This document shows, in pieces, positions 9,159-17,955 of a stretch of 64,000 nt of DNA. The stretch's first letter is position 1. The number at the start of each line of letters is the position of its first letter. The notes under the pieces were generated by a model. That model was not told the origin of the DNA. It searched no databases and was given only the letters and a program-made list of their open reading frames with translations. The DNA comes from Caballeronia hypogeia (GTDB taxonomy: Bacteria; Pseudomonadota; Gammaproteobacteria; Burkholderiales; Burkholderiaceae): assembly GCF_001544875.2 (NCBI RefSeq), contig NZ_FCOA02000018.1:94338-158337 (forward strand), written 5' to 3'. The position numbers and the translations under genes were made by a program.

Positions 9159-10424
9159 GTGCTGCACCAAATCATCGACCGCAGGTTAGCCGGCAAGAAC
9201 AAGAGCATCGCGAACCGCGAACGCTTCCTGCGACGCGTCAAGAGTTACATTCGCCGCGCGGTTTCCGACGCGGTGCGCGATCGCAGCATCAAGGATATCC
9301 AAAGCACCCAGAGCATCACCATCCCGAAGAAGGACATTTCGGAGCCCTCGTTCCGTCACGGGCCGGGCGGCAAGCGCGAGTACGTCCATCCGGGCAATGC
9401 CGATTACATACGCGGCGACAAGATTCCGCGTCCGCCGGGCGGCGCGGGCGGCGGCGGCAAGAGCGCCAGCAACGAGGGCGAAGGGCAGGACGATTTCGTC
9501 TTCGAGCTTTCGCGCGAAGAATTCATGCAGTACTTCTTCGACGATCTCGAACTGCCGCGCCTCGTCAAGACGCAACTGCTCGCCGTGCCGACCTGGAAGA
9601 ACGTGCGGGCGGGCTGGGCGGCGGAAGGCACGCCGAACAACATCGACGTGGTGAGATCGTTGCGCTCCGCGCTCGGGCGCCGGATTGCGCTGGGCTGGCC
9701 GCTCGCCTCACAGTTGCGCGAGATGGAGCGGCAACTCGAGCAGTTGAAGGAGGAGAACGGCGACCCTGAAGACATCGCGCGGCTCGAGGCGGATATCGTC
9801 ATCATGCAGGGCCGGATCACACGCATTCCGTTCATCGATCCGTTCGACTTGCGCTACATCAATCGCGTGAAGCAGCCCACGCCGTCGAGCAAGGCGGTGA
9901 TGTTCTGTCTGATGGACGTCTCCGGTTCGATGGACGAGCAGCGCAAGGATCTGTCGAAGCGCTTCTTCATCCTCCTGTATCTGTTCCTGCAGCGGAACTA
10001 CGAGAAGATCGAAGTCGTGTTCATCCGTCACCACACGCGCGCCGAGGAAGTGGACGAAGACACCTTCTTCCATTCGACCGAAAGCGGCGGCACGGTGGTG
10101 TCGAGCGCGCTCGAACTGATGAAGAAGATCATGGACGAGCGTTACTCGCCGACTGAATGGAACATTTACGGCGCGCAGGCATCGGACGGCGATAACTGGA
10201 CCGACGATTCCCCGAAGTGCCGCAAGCTGCTGGCGGAGGACATCCTGCCGAAGGTACGGTATTTTGCCTATATTCAAGTTGCACCGGAGGAGCAGAATCT
10301 CTGGTTGGAGTATGCTCAGCTTGCGATGGGCGCGCCCGAGCTGGCCATGAAGAAAGTCGATTCGGCTGCGGATATCTACCCGGTTTTCCGCGAACTGTTC
10401 GAGAAGCAGCAGGCAGCCGCATGA
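9159..10424 (+). CDS. yeaH: YeaH family protein (DUF444, VWA domain)
   Basis: 421-residue DUF444 protein. The N terminus (IIDRRLAGKNKSIANRERFL) is typical of the family. A glycine-rich linker (about residues 93-106) leads to a von Willebrand A-type domain with a MIDAS-like metal site Asp253-x-Ser255-x-Ser257. Its partner in all known genomes is PrkA, and the two are thought to work together in a stress response; the biochemical role is not settled. It follows prkA by 245 bases, an unusually long gap for this pair, in which I see no gene. The start has a GGGAGA site. Confidence 0.93.
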   Translation: MLHQIIDRRLAGKNKSIANRERFLRRVKSYIRRAVSDAVRDRSIKDIQSTQSITIPKKDISEPSFRHGPGGKREYVHPGNADYIRGDKIPRPPGGAGGGGKSASNEGEGQDDFVFELSREEFMQYFFDDLELPRLVKTQLLAVPTWKNVRAGWAAEGTPNNIDVVRSLRSALGRRIALGWPLASQLREMERQLEQLKEENGDPEDIARLEADIVIMQGRITRIPFIDPFDLRYINRVKQPTPSSKAVMFCLMDVSGSMDEQRKDLSKRFFILLYLFLQRNYEKIEVVFIRHHTRAEEVDEDTFFHSTESGGTVVSSALELMKKIMDERYSPTEWNIYGAQASDGDNWTDDSPKCRKLLAEDILPKVRYFAYIQVAPEEQNLWLEYAQLAMGAPELAMKKVDSAADIYPVFRELFEKQQAAA

Positions 10425-10559
10425 CGACGAGGCATTTGCACAACGAGACGCGGGCGCAATAGCTGGAAGGCACGGACGATCGTGTTACTTCCGCTGCGGC
10501 CTGAAGCCGGGCAACGCAATGCGTCCGCGAAAATGCAGTAGGCGCACGAGGAAGTCAGA

Positions 10560-12083
10560 ATGAATGTTGCAGAGAAGCGGCGGCCGCTGCCGTGCCCGTC
10601 GGACTGGAGCGTCGAGCTGATCGAAGAGTACGACGCCGAGATTTCGCGCGTCGCCGACCGTTACGGGCTCGACACCTATCCCATTCAACTCGAAATCATC
10701 AGCTCCGAGCAGATGATGGACGCTTATGCTTCCGTCGGCATGCCGGTGAACTACCGGCACTGGTCGTTCGGCAAGCACTTTCTCTCGACGGAGAAAGGTT
10801 ATCGGCGCGGCCAGATGGGTCTCGCCTACGAAATCGTCATCAATTCGAATCCCTGCATCGCGTATCTCATGGAAGAGAACACCATGACGATGCAGGCGCT
10901 CGTGATCGCGCACGCCGCTTACGGGCACAACTCGTTCTTCAAGGGCAATTACCTCTTCAAGCTCTGGACGGACGCGCATGCGATCATCGACTATCTCGTG
11001 TACGCGAAGAATTACATCGCGGAATGCGAGGAGCGATACGGACTGGATCGCGTCGAGGAACTGCTCGATTCGTGCCATGCGCTGATGAATTACGGCGTGG
11101 ATCGCTACAAGCGTCCGCAGAAGCTGTCGCTCGCGAAAGAAGCCGCGATGCGCCGCGAGCGCGAGGCGTATCTGCAGTCGCAGGTGAATGAGTTGTGGCG
11201 CACCTTGCCGAAGGGAAAGGAGCATTCGCAGGAAGAAATCGAAAGCCGTTATCCGCCGGAGCCGCAGGAAAATCTGCTGTATTTCGCGGAAAAGAACGCG
11301 CCGCTGCTGGAGCCGTGGGAGCGCGAAGTCATTCGCATCGTGCGCAAGATCGGCCAGTATTTCTATCCGCAGCGGCAGACGCAGGTCATGAACGAAGGCT
11401 GGGCGACGTTCTGGCACTACACGCTGCTCAACACGCTCTACAACGAAGGCCGTCTGGAAGATGGCTTCATGATGGAGTTCCTGCACTCGCATTCGAACGT
11501 CGTGTATCAGCCGCCGGTGACGAAGCCGTATTACAGCGGCATCAATCCGTACGCGCTGGGCTTCTCGATGATGAGCGACATTCGCCGCATCTGCGAAAGC
11601 CCGACTGAAGAAGATCGCGAGTGGTTCCCGGATCTGGCGGGCAGCGACTGGCTGGAGTCCCTGCATTACGCGATGCGCAATTTCAAGGACGAGAGCTTCA
11701 TTGCGCAGTACCTGTCGCCGCATCTGATCCGGGAAATGCGCCTGTTCTCGATTCTCGATGACGACATGCGCGACGCGCTCGAGGTGTCCGCCATCCATGA
11801 CGGCAGCGGCTATCGCTATGTGCGGCAGGCGCTCTCGCGACAGTACGACATTCATCATCGCGAGCCGAACATTCAGGTGTATTCGGTGAATACGCGTGGC
11901 GACCGGAGTCTGACGCTGCGCCACTTCATGACCGATAATCGTCATCTCGCGAACGACAGCGACGAAGTGCTCAAGCACATGGCGCGCTTGTGGCAATTCG
12001 ACGTGTATCTGGAAAGCGTCGACGAGAACGGGACGGTGAGAAAGCGCTTCGAGTGCAGATATACGGCGCCGAACTCGCGGTAA
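10560..12083 (+). CDS. SpoVR family protein (YcgB)
   Basis: 507-residue SpoVR/YcgB protein, normal length, with the conserved core seen as HWSFGKHF near residue 65 and MNEGWATFWHY near 278-288. The role is unknown at the molecular level; the B. subtilis member is needed for spore cortex formation and the E. coli member is a stress-regulated partner of YeaG/YeaH. A GAGGAAGTC site lies upstream of the ATG. It is the last gene of the prkA-yeaH-spoVR unit and is followed by a strong terminator. Confidence 0.94.
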   Translation: MNVAEKRRPLPCPSDWSVELIEEYDAEISRVADRYGLDTYPIQLEIISSEQMMDAYASVGMPVNYRHWSFGKHFLSTEKGYRRGQMGLAYEIVINSNPCIAYLMEENTMTMQALVIAHAAYGHNSFFKGNYLFKLWTDAHAIIDYLVYAKNYIAECEERYGLDRVEELLDSCHALMNYGVDRYKRPQKLSLAKEAAMRREREAYLQSQVNELWRTLPKGKEHSQEEIESRYPPEPQENLLYFAEKNAPLLEPWEREVIRIVRKIGQYFYPQRQTQVMNEGWATFWHYTLLNTLYNEGRLEDGFMMEFLHSHSNVVYQPPVTKPYYSGINPYALGFSMMSDIRRICESPTEEDREWFPDLAGSDWLESLHYAMRNFKDESFIAQYLSPHLIREMRLFSILDDDMRDALEVSAIHDGSGYRYVRQALSRQYDIHHREPNIQVYSVNTRGDRSLTLRHFMTDNRHLANDSDEVLKHMARLWQFDVYLESVDENGTVRKRFECRYTAPNSR

Positions 12084-12108
12084 GCGTGGACCAGGCTCCG
12101 GACGAAAA

Positions 12109-12132
12109 CCGGCTCGAAAGAGCCGGTTTTTT
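12109..12132. terminator. Bidirectional terminator between spoVR and the AI-2E-type gene
   Basis: Stem CCGGCTC / GAGCCGG with a GAAA tetraloop, flanked by AAAA on the left and TTTTTT on the right. It lies 25 bases past the spoVR stop and directly abuts the stop of the convergent minus-strand gene, so it can end both transcripts. Confidence 0.9.
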
Positions 12133-13193
12133 CATCTGCGCGTATTGGCCTGCTCGTCCTGCGAAAACAAGTCCCAGCTCGCCATGAACAACGCCGCGAC
12201 CAGCGGCCCGATCACGAACCCGTTGATTCCGAACAGCGCCATGCCGCCGAGCGTGGAAACGAGCACGACCCAGTCCGGCATCTTCGTGTCCTTGCCGACG
12301 AGAATCGGCCGCAGCACGTTATCGACCAAGCCGATCACCACCACGCAGAACCCCACCAGAATCAGCCCCTTGACGATCGCGCCTGTCATGAAGAAGTAGA
12401 GCGCCGCGGGCACCCAGATGATCGCCGCGCCGACCGCCGGCAACAGCGACAAAAAGGCCATCAGCACGCCCCACAGCAGCGAACCGCCGATGCCCAGAAT
12501 CCAGAAGATCAGCCCGCCGAGGAACCCTTGCACCGCCGCGACCGCGATATTCCCCTTGACGGTCGCGCGCACCACCGTGGTGAACTTCGCGATCAGATGC
12601 TGCTTCGGCTCGGGATCGAGCGGAATCGCGCGGCGAATGCGCCGGCCGATCTCGCCGCCATCGCGTAGCAGGAAGAACACGAGGTAGAGCATCACGCCGA
12701 AACTCACGACGAACTGGAACGTGTTCTGCCCGATGGCTAGCGCCTGCGCCGCCGCGAACTGGCTGATCTGTGCCGCGCCTTCCATCAGCTTGCGCTGGAC
12801 GCCCGCGATGTCGTCGAGGCCGTAGCGTCCGAGCAGTTGCTGCGCGGAGACGGGCAGAGCATGCAGCACGTGCTGGAAGTAGGTCCCGAAGTTCAGCTCG
12901 CCGCTCTTGATGCGCGCATAGACGAGCGCGATTTCCTGCACCAGCGTCACCGCGACGACAGCGAGCGGGATGATCACGATGAGAATCGCGGCGGCCAGCG
13001 TCGTCAGCGCGGCGAGATTGCGGCGCTTGCCGAAGCGCGCGGCGAGATAGCGCTGCATCGGCTGGAACAGGATGGCGAGAATCGCGCCCCAGAAGATCGC
13101 ACCGAAGAACGGGAGCAGCACCCAGCCGAGCGCGAGCGTCACGACGAACAGCAGGATGTGGAAGAAATTCTGGTGAACGTTGTGGTTATTCAT
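12132..13193 (-). CDS. AI-2E family transporter (PerM/YdiK-like)
   Basis: 353-residue polytopic inner-membrane protein of the AI-2E/UPF0118 family. Hydrophobic helices cluster at residues 10-50, 65-90, 145-180 and 205-320, with the family's soluble stretch between. Members export small solutes or autoinducer-like molecules, or act as Na+/H+ antiporters; the substrate here is unknown. The start at 13193 (MNNHNVHQ) matches family N termini; an open frame continues to 13259 but adds an unrelated Arg/Pro-rich leader. No good ribosome binding site is visible. It converges on spoVR and shares its terminator. Confidence 0.85.
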   Translation of the reverse strand: MNNHNVHQNFFHILLFVVTLALGWVLLPFFGAIFWGAILAILFQPMQRYLAARFGKRRNLAALTTLAAAILIVIIPLAVVAVTLVQEIALVYARIKSGELNFGTYFQHVLHALPVSAQQLLGRYGLDDIAGVQRKLMEGAAQISQFAAAQALAIGQNTFQFVVSFGVMLYLVFFLLRDGGEIGRRIRRAIPLDPEPKQHLIAKFTTVVRATVKGNIAVAAVQGFLGGLIFWILGIGGSLLWGVLMAFLSLLPAVGAAIIWVPAALYFFMTGAIVKGLILVGFCVVVIGLVDNVLRPILVGKDTKMPDWVVLVSTLGGMALFGINGFVIGPLVAALFMASWDLFSQDEQANTRR

Positions 13194-13481
13194 TGGTGAA
13201 CGAATGGACAGGCGAAAGGGCAGACAGTAGCAATCTCGAGGCCCGGGCCACGATAGCACGGCCTTTTGAATGGCTGTCGCGCCCGGATTCCGTAGAGGGT
13301 TCGAGCGCCAATTCGTCGAAGGGTTCGCGCGAACGTTGGATTGCCGCTGGAGCGCAACCCCGTGCGTCGACTAAAATCCGGCTTCCAATCCTTGCGGATC
13401 GCTTCCGGCCCGAACGGCCGGGCACGCCCCGGGAACGATCCGATCGTTCGTGCGCGGCGCTTCCGCCCAACGCATCGAACA

Positions 13482-14357
13482 ATGAATCCAGGCGTCGTCT
13501 ACGCATTCGCGGCCTTTGCCATCTGGGGCCTTTTTCCAATCTATTTCAAGGCCTTGCATTCGATCGGCGCGGTCGAGATGCTGGCGCATCGCATGGCCTG
13601 GTCGATGCTGTTCCTGCTGATCGTCATGACCGCGCGCCGTCAGTGGCGCTGGCTCGGGCCCGTGCTGCGCGACAAACGCCTGCTCGCGCGCTTCGCGGCG
13701 AGCGCCGTGCTGCTCTCGGCCAACTGGGGCATTTATATCTGGGCGGTGAACGCCGGGCGCATTGTCGAGGCGAGTCTCGGCTACTTCATCAATCCGCTCG
13801 TGAACGTGCTGTTCGGCATGGCGTTCCTGCACGAACGCCTGCGGCCCGTGCAATGGATCGCGGTGACGATCGCCGCGGCGGGCGTCGTGTGGCTCACGTG
13901 GGTGAACGGCGCGCCGCCGTGGATCAGCCTGGCGCTCGCGCTGACCTTCGGCGGCTACGGCCTGCTGCGCAAGACGGCGTCGCTCGGCGCGCTCGAAGGG
14001 CTCACGCTCGAGACCATGCTGCTGTGCCCCGTCGCGCTGCTTTATCTGTTTTTCATGAACGCGCATGGCGAGAGCGGCTTCCTGCATGCGTCGCTGGGCG
14101 TCAAGCTGCTGCTCGCGGCGGCCGGCCCGATCACCGCCGTTCCGCTCCTGCTGTTCGCGGCGGGCGCGCGCCGCATTCCGCTGTCGATGCTCGGGCTGAT
14201 CCAGTACATCACGCCGTCGCTGCAATTGCTGATCGGCGTCGTGATCTATCACGAATTTTTCGGCCACGATCAGCTGATCGGCTATGGCGCGATCTGGGCC
14301 GCTCTCGCGCTCTATTCGCTCGAAGGCTTTTACAAGGCGCGCGCGGCCCGCGTCTGA
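13482..14357 (+). CDS. rarD: EamA/RarD family permease
   Basis: 291-residue, ten-helix drug/metabolite transporter of the RarD subgroup. The N terminus (VVYAFAAFAIWGLFPIYFK) and the QYITPSLQLLIGV segment near residue 242 are characteristic. Members are inner-membrane exporters whose substrates are mostly undefined; the name comes from a chloramphenicol-sensitive phenotype. The start at 13482 is the family start; the frame is open further up, but that part has no hydrophobic segment. It is divergent from the AI-2E gene with a 288-base gap. Confidence 0.9.
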   Translation: MNPGVVYAFAAFAIWGLFPIYFKALHSIGAVEMLAHRMAWSMLFLLIVMTARRQWRWLGPVLRDKRLLARFAASAVLLSANWGIYIWAVNAGRIVEASLGYFINPLVNVLFGMAFLHERLRPVQWIAVTIAAAGVVWLTWVNGAPPWISLALALTFGGYGLLRKTASLGALEGLTLETMLLCPVALLYLFFMNAHGESGFLHASLGVKLLLAAAGPITAVPLLLFAAGARRIPLSMLGLIQYITPSLQLLIGVVIYHEFFGHDQLIGYGAIWAALALYSLEGFYKARAARV

Positions 14358-14379
14358 ACGCCGGCCTGGAACGCCGGGA

Positions 14380-15375
14380 TCAGCGCAACGCGTCGCCGAA
14401 GCGATATTCCGTGGTCGCTTCGTCGAGCTTCGTCTTGACTTCCGGATCGATAGGCTGATCGACCGCCGCGAGCGTCTCGTTCAGCTGATCGGGCCGGCTC
14501 GCTCCGATGATCGCCGACGTCACCGCCGGATTCGCCAGCACCCACGCGAGCGCCGTGCTCGCGAGCGACCGTCCGGTGGGCGCGACGATCTTGTTGATCG
14601 CCTCGATGGTGTGAAACTCGCGCTCGTGCCAGTAGCGCTGCGTGTACATCGCGCCCGCCTTGCCGACCGAGCCGGTGAAGCGGCCTTCGGCCGGCGCCGC
14701 ATCGTAGCTGTGCTTGCCGGTGAGCAATCCGCCCGCGAGCGGATTGTACGGAATCACGGCCAGACCTTCCTCGGTCGCGAGCGGCAACAATTCGCGCTCG
14801 ATCTGGCGAAACAGCAAGTTGTAGCGCGGCTGCAGCGACACGAAGCGCGCCGTTCGCAACACGTCCGAGCGCCCGAGCGCGCGCGCCAGCCGGTAAGCCA
14901 GAAAATTCGACACGCCGATATAACGCGCCTTGCCTTGCCGCACGATGATGTCGAGCGCTTCGAGCATTTCGTCGAGCGGAGTGTCGCGGTCGTCGTTGTG
15001 AAGCTGGTACAGATCGACGTAATCGGTGTCCAGCCGCTTGAGCGACGCGTCGATGGCATCGAGCAGATGCTTGCGCGACGTGCCCTTGTGCCACGCGTGC
15101 GGCCCCATCTCGTGGGCGGCCTTGGTCGCGAGAATGAAGTCGTCGCGCCGACCCTTCAGCCAGCGTCCGACGATCTCTTCCGTGCGGCCCGCGACATCGT
15201 GGGTGGCGCCGAGCGGATAGACATTCGCCGTATCGATGAAATTGACGCCCGCGTCCGCCGCGTGGTCCATGATGCTGCGCGACACGTCTTCTTCGGTCTG
15301 CAGGCCGAAGGTCATCGTGCCGAGCGTGAGTCGCGAAACGGTGAGACCGGTATTGCCGAATTTGCGGTATTGCAC
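14380..15375 (-). CDS. Aldo/keto reductase
   Basis: 331-residue NAD(P)H-dependent aldo/keto reductase. The full catalytic tetrad is visible: Asp48, Tyr53, Lys85 and His126, in the usual settings FIDTANVY, ATKA and YQLH. It is a cytoplasmic TIM barrel reducing aldehydes or ketones; the closest group is the voltage-channel-beta/YghZ/tas-type AKRs, which are often methylglyoxal or general carbonyl reductases. It converges on rarD and lies 54 bases upstream of, and on the same strand as, the MFS pump gene end. The exact substrate cannot be told. Confidence 0.92.
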   Translation of the reverse strand: MQYRKFGNTGLTVSRLTLGTMTFGLQTEEDVSRSIMDHAADAGVNFIDTANVYPLGATHDVAGRTEEIVGRWLKGRRDDFILATKAAHEMGPHAWHKGTSRKHLLDAIDASLKRLDTDYVDLYQLHNDDRDTPLDEMLEALDIIVRQGKARYIGVSNFLAYRLARALGRSDVLRTARFVSLQPRYNLLFRQIERELLPLATEEGLAVIPYNPLAGGLLTGKHSYDAAPAEGRFTGSVGKAGAMYTQRYWHEREFHTIEAINKIVAPTGRSLASTALAWVLANPAVTSAIIGASRPDQLNETLAAVDQPIDPEVKTKLDEATTEYRFGDALR

Positions 15376-15429
15376 GGTTGCGCTCCAGATGAAAACGGTT
15401 CGATGGGACGGACAGGATAGCCGTAACGC

Positions 15430-16815
15430 CTAGGACGTGCCCGCGCGGGCAGGCGCCGCGCCGCGCGGCGCGTCGTCGAGGCGGCGGAACACGACGCCCG
15501 ACAGCAGCGTCACCACGCCCATGCAGACGAAGCTCAGCCTGAAGCCCGTCGAGGTCGAAAACGGTCCCTGGAACAGTTGCACGAGCGAGCCGCCGATCGA
15601 CACGCCCAGGCCGATCGCGAGCATCTGCACCATCGAGAAGAGGCTGTTGCCGCTGCCCGCGTCCTTGCTCGACAGCCCTTTGAGCGTGACGCTGTTCATC
15701 GCGGCGAACTGCATCGAGTTGGATGCGCCGAACACGGCCAGAATCGCGATTTCCACGGCGAGCGGCAACGACGGCGAGAACAGCGCGAACGCGACGATCG
15801 ACGCGCCGACCAGCGCCGTGTTCACGAGCAGGAAAGTGTCGTAGCCGTAGCGCTTCACGAGGCCCGCGATCCAGCGCTTGCTGATAGTGCCGGCAATCGC
15901 GATGGGCAGCATCATCAGGCCCGAATGTAGCGGGCTGTAGCCGAGTTCGAGCTGCATCAAGAGCGGCAGCAGGAACGGCACCGCGCTCGAGCCGACGCGG
16001 CACAGCAGATTGCCGACGAGCCCGACGCTGAAATTCGGCTCGCGAAACAGCGCGAGCTGGAACAGCGGATTCTTCTTGCGGCGCGCATAGGGGACATAGG
16101 CGAACGCCGACGCCGCCGCGAGCGCGAACAGCGCCGCCGACACCGCGCCGCGATGCGTCTCCACCGGGCAATCGAGCGCGAGGGAGAACGAGACCATGCA
16201 CATCGAGAGCAAGCCGCAGCCGACGAAATCGAACGGCGGCGCGTCGTGGACCGTGTCGTTCGGCAGGAAGCGCTGCACCGCATAGAGGCCGACCGCGCCG
16301 ATCGGCACGTTGATCAGGAAAATCCAGTGCCACGAGAACGACTCGACGAACCAGCCGCCGAGCGTCGGGCCGAGAATCGGGCCGACCTGGCCGGCGACCG
16401 AGATCATCGCAAGCGCGGAGACGTAGGCCTCTCCCGACACGGCGCGCAGAATGGCGAGGCGGCCGATCGGCAGCAGCATCGAGCCGCCCACGCCCTGCAG
16501 CACGCGCGCAAGCACGAGCTGATTGAGCGTGTGCGCGTTCGCGCAGGCGAGCGAGCCGATCACGAACAGCGAAATCGACACCGTATAGACGCGGCGCGTG
16601 CCGAAGCGGTCGGCGAGCCAGCCGGAGGCCGGCGTGAGCAGCGCCATCGTGAGCGTGTAGGCGACGACGATCGACTGCATCGCGAGCGGCACTGCGTTCA
16701 GACTGCGAGCGATGGAAGGCAGCGCCGTGTTGACGATCGTCGTGTCGAGCGCCTGCATGAAAAAGCCCACGGCGACGATCCATAGAAGCGCCGTGTGCGA
16801 GGACTGTCTGGTCAT
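15430..16815 (-). CDS. MFS transporter, DHA2 (EmrB/QacA) family
   Basis: 461-residue drug:H+ antiporter-type MFS protein. It carries the DHA2 hallmark in helix 1 (FMQALDTTIVNTALPSIA) and the motif-A-like loop GWLADRFGTRRVY after helix 2; hydrophobic helices continue to about residue 440. It probably exports toxic organic compounds. The start at 16815 (MTRQSSH) fits the family; the frame stays open to 16884. Neither site has a good ribosome binding site. It is divergently transcribed from a LysR gene with a LysR-type site in between, so that regulator probably controls it. Confidence 0.87.
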   Translation of the reverse strand: MTRQSSHTALLWIVAVGFFMQALDTTIVNTALPSIARSLNAVPLAMQSIVVAYTLTMALLTPASGWLADRFGTRRVYTVSISLFVIGSLACANAHTLNQLVLARVLQGVGGSMLLPIGRLAILRAVSGEAYVSALAMISVAGQVGPILGPTLGGWFVESFSWHWIFLINVPIGAVGLYAVQRFLPNDTVHDAPPFDFVGCGLLSMCMVSFSLALDCPVETHRGAVSAALFALAAASAFAYVPYARRKKNPLFQLALFREPNFSVGLVGNLLCRVGSSAVPFLLPLLMQLELGYSPLHSGLMMLPIAIAGTISKRWIAGLVKRYGYDTFLLVNTALVGASIVAFALFSPSLPLAVEIAILAVFGASNSMQFAAMNSVTLKGLSSKDAGSGNSLFSMVQMLAIGLGVSIGGSLVQLFQGPFSTSTGFRLSFVCMGVVTLLSGVVFRRLDDAPRGAAPARAGTS

Positions 16816-16942
16816 GTGAGGAGAGATCTGACGGGGGTGGCGCGCACGGTCGAAAGGCGGTTGAAACCGGTTTCCCGCGCGCATTGTGAAATCTTAGTGA
16901 CTCATGGCGTGATCGGGAAGACCGCTAACCACATTGACTGTC

Positions 16943-16957
16943 ATCGGCATTGCCGAT
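16943..16957. promoter_or_regulatory. LysR-type operator (ATC-N9-GAT palindrome)
   Basis: Perfect 15-base palindrome ATCGGCA-T-TGCCGAT in the divergent region between the DHA2 pump and the LysR gene, 11 bases before the LysR ATG. It matches the T-N11-A rule with T16944 and A16956. LysR regulators bind such sites to control a divergent target and themselves. Confidence 0.7.
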
Positions 16958-16968
16958 CACAATGACGC

Positions 16969-17829
16969 ATGCTCAATCCAGTCTGGCTGAACACTTTCGC
17001 GACCGTGGCCGCGTCGCACAGCTTCACCGACGCGGGCCGGCAGCTCGGGCTCAGGCAGTCGAGCGTCTCCGAGCATATTCGTCGACTGGAGGAGAGCGTC
17101 GGGCGGCGTCTGTTCGTGCGCGACACACATTCGCTCGCGCTCACCGCCGACGGCGAAGCCATGCTCGTGCACGCGCGCGTGATTCTGGAAGCGATGGCCC
17201 ACGCGCAGTCGCAGTTCAGCTCGCCGCGCCTGCGCGGCCGCGTGCGGCTGGGTTCATCGGACGATCTGGCGCTCGGGCCGCTGCCGAGCGTGCTCGCGGC
17301 GTTCCGCGACACCCATCCCGATGTCGAACTGGAGATCACCATCGGCATGACGGGGCGGCTGTATCAAATGGTCGATGCGGGCGAACTCGATCTCGCCGTC
17401 GGCAAGCGGCGTCTGGGCGACGCCCGCGGCATGCGGCTGTTTTCCGGGCGGCTGGAATGGCTCGCCAAGCCCGGCACCGTGGTCGACACGAGCGCACCGC
17501 TGCCGCTCATTCTCGTCGCCGAGCCGAGCGTCACGCGCGGAGTCGTGCTCGATTCGCTCGCCATGACCGGCGCGAGCTGGCAAATGGTCTGCACGAGCAG
17601 CAGCCACGCCGGCTGCATCGCGGCGGCGCGAGGCGGGCTCGGGCTCACGGTCCGCTCGCACTTCCTGGCGGCGCGCGGTCTCGCGCCCCCGGTGAACCGG
17701 GCGGATCTGCCGGTGTTGCCCGAAGTGGAATTCATCGCGTTCGGCGCGAAACATCTGAGCCGTCCGGCCGAAACCTTGCTACAGCTTTTGCGGAACAGCG
17801 ATCTGCGCGGCGAATGGGACGGAGAATAA
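16969..17829 (+). CDS. LysR-family transcriptional regulator
   Basis: 286-residue LysR regulator, slightly short for the family (about 300). The winged helix-turn-helix occupies residues 1-62 (LNTFATVAASHSFTDAGRQL, then SSVSEHIRRLEE), followed by the LysR substrate-binding fold. It is divergent from the DHA2 MFS gene, with an ATC-N9-GAT operator in the gap, so it is most likely the local regulator of that pump, responding to an unknown small molecule. Confidence 0.92.
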   Translation: MLNPVWLNTFATVAASHSFTDAGRQLGLRQSSVSEHIRRLEESVGRRLFVRDTHSLALTADGEAMLVHARVILEAMAHAQSQFSSPRLRGRVRLGSSDDLALGPLPSVLAAFRDTHPDVELEITIGMTGRLYQMVDAGELDLAVGKRRLGDARGMRLFSGRLEWLAKPGTVVDTSAPLPLILVAEPSVTRGVVLDSLAMTGASWQMVCTSSSHAGCIAAARGGLGLTVRSHFLAARGLAPPVNRADLPVLPEVEFIAFGAKHLSRPAETLLQLLRNSDLRGEWDGE

Positions 17830-17955
17830 CGACCGATGCGGGCACGAGGGCAGGGCATCCGGTTGTTTCGCCGCAACGGCCAGTCGTCATCCGATGGCGA
17901 TCGGCAATCTGTTCTTATATATTGTGCGGCGTTTGAAGTACCCACTCCCAAAGAC

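Noticed and set aside
14330..16783. An 817-codon minus-strand frame covering the aldo/keto reductase and MFS genes
   Set aside because: It runs in a different frame through both genes, is Arg/Ala-rich without domains, and both real genes have clean motifs.
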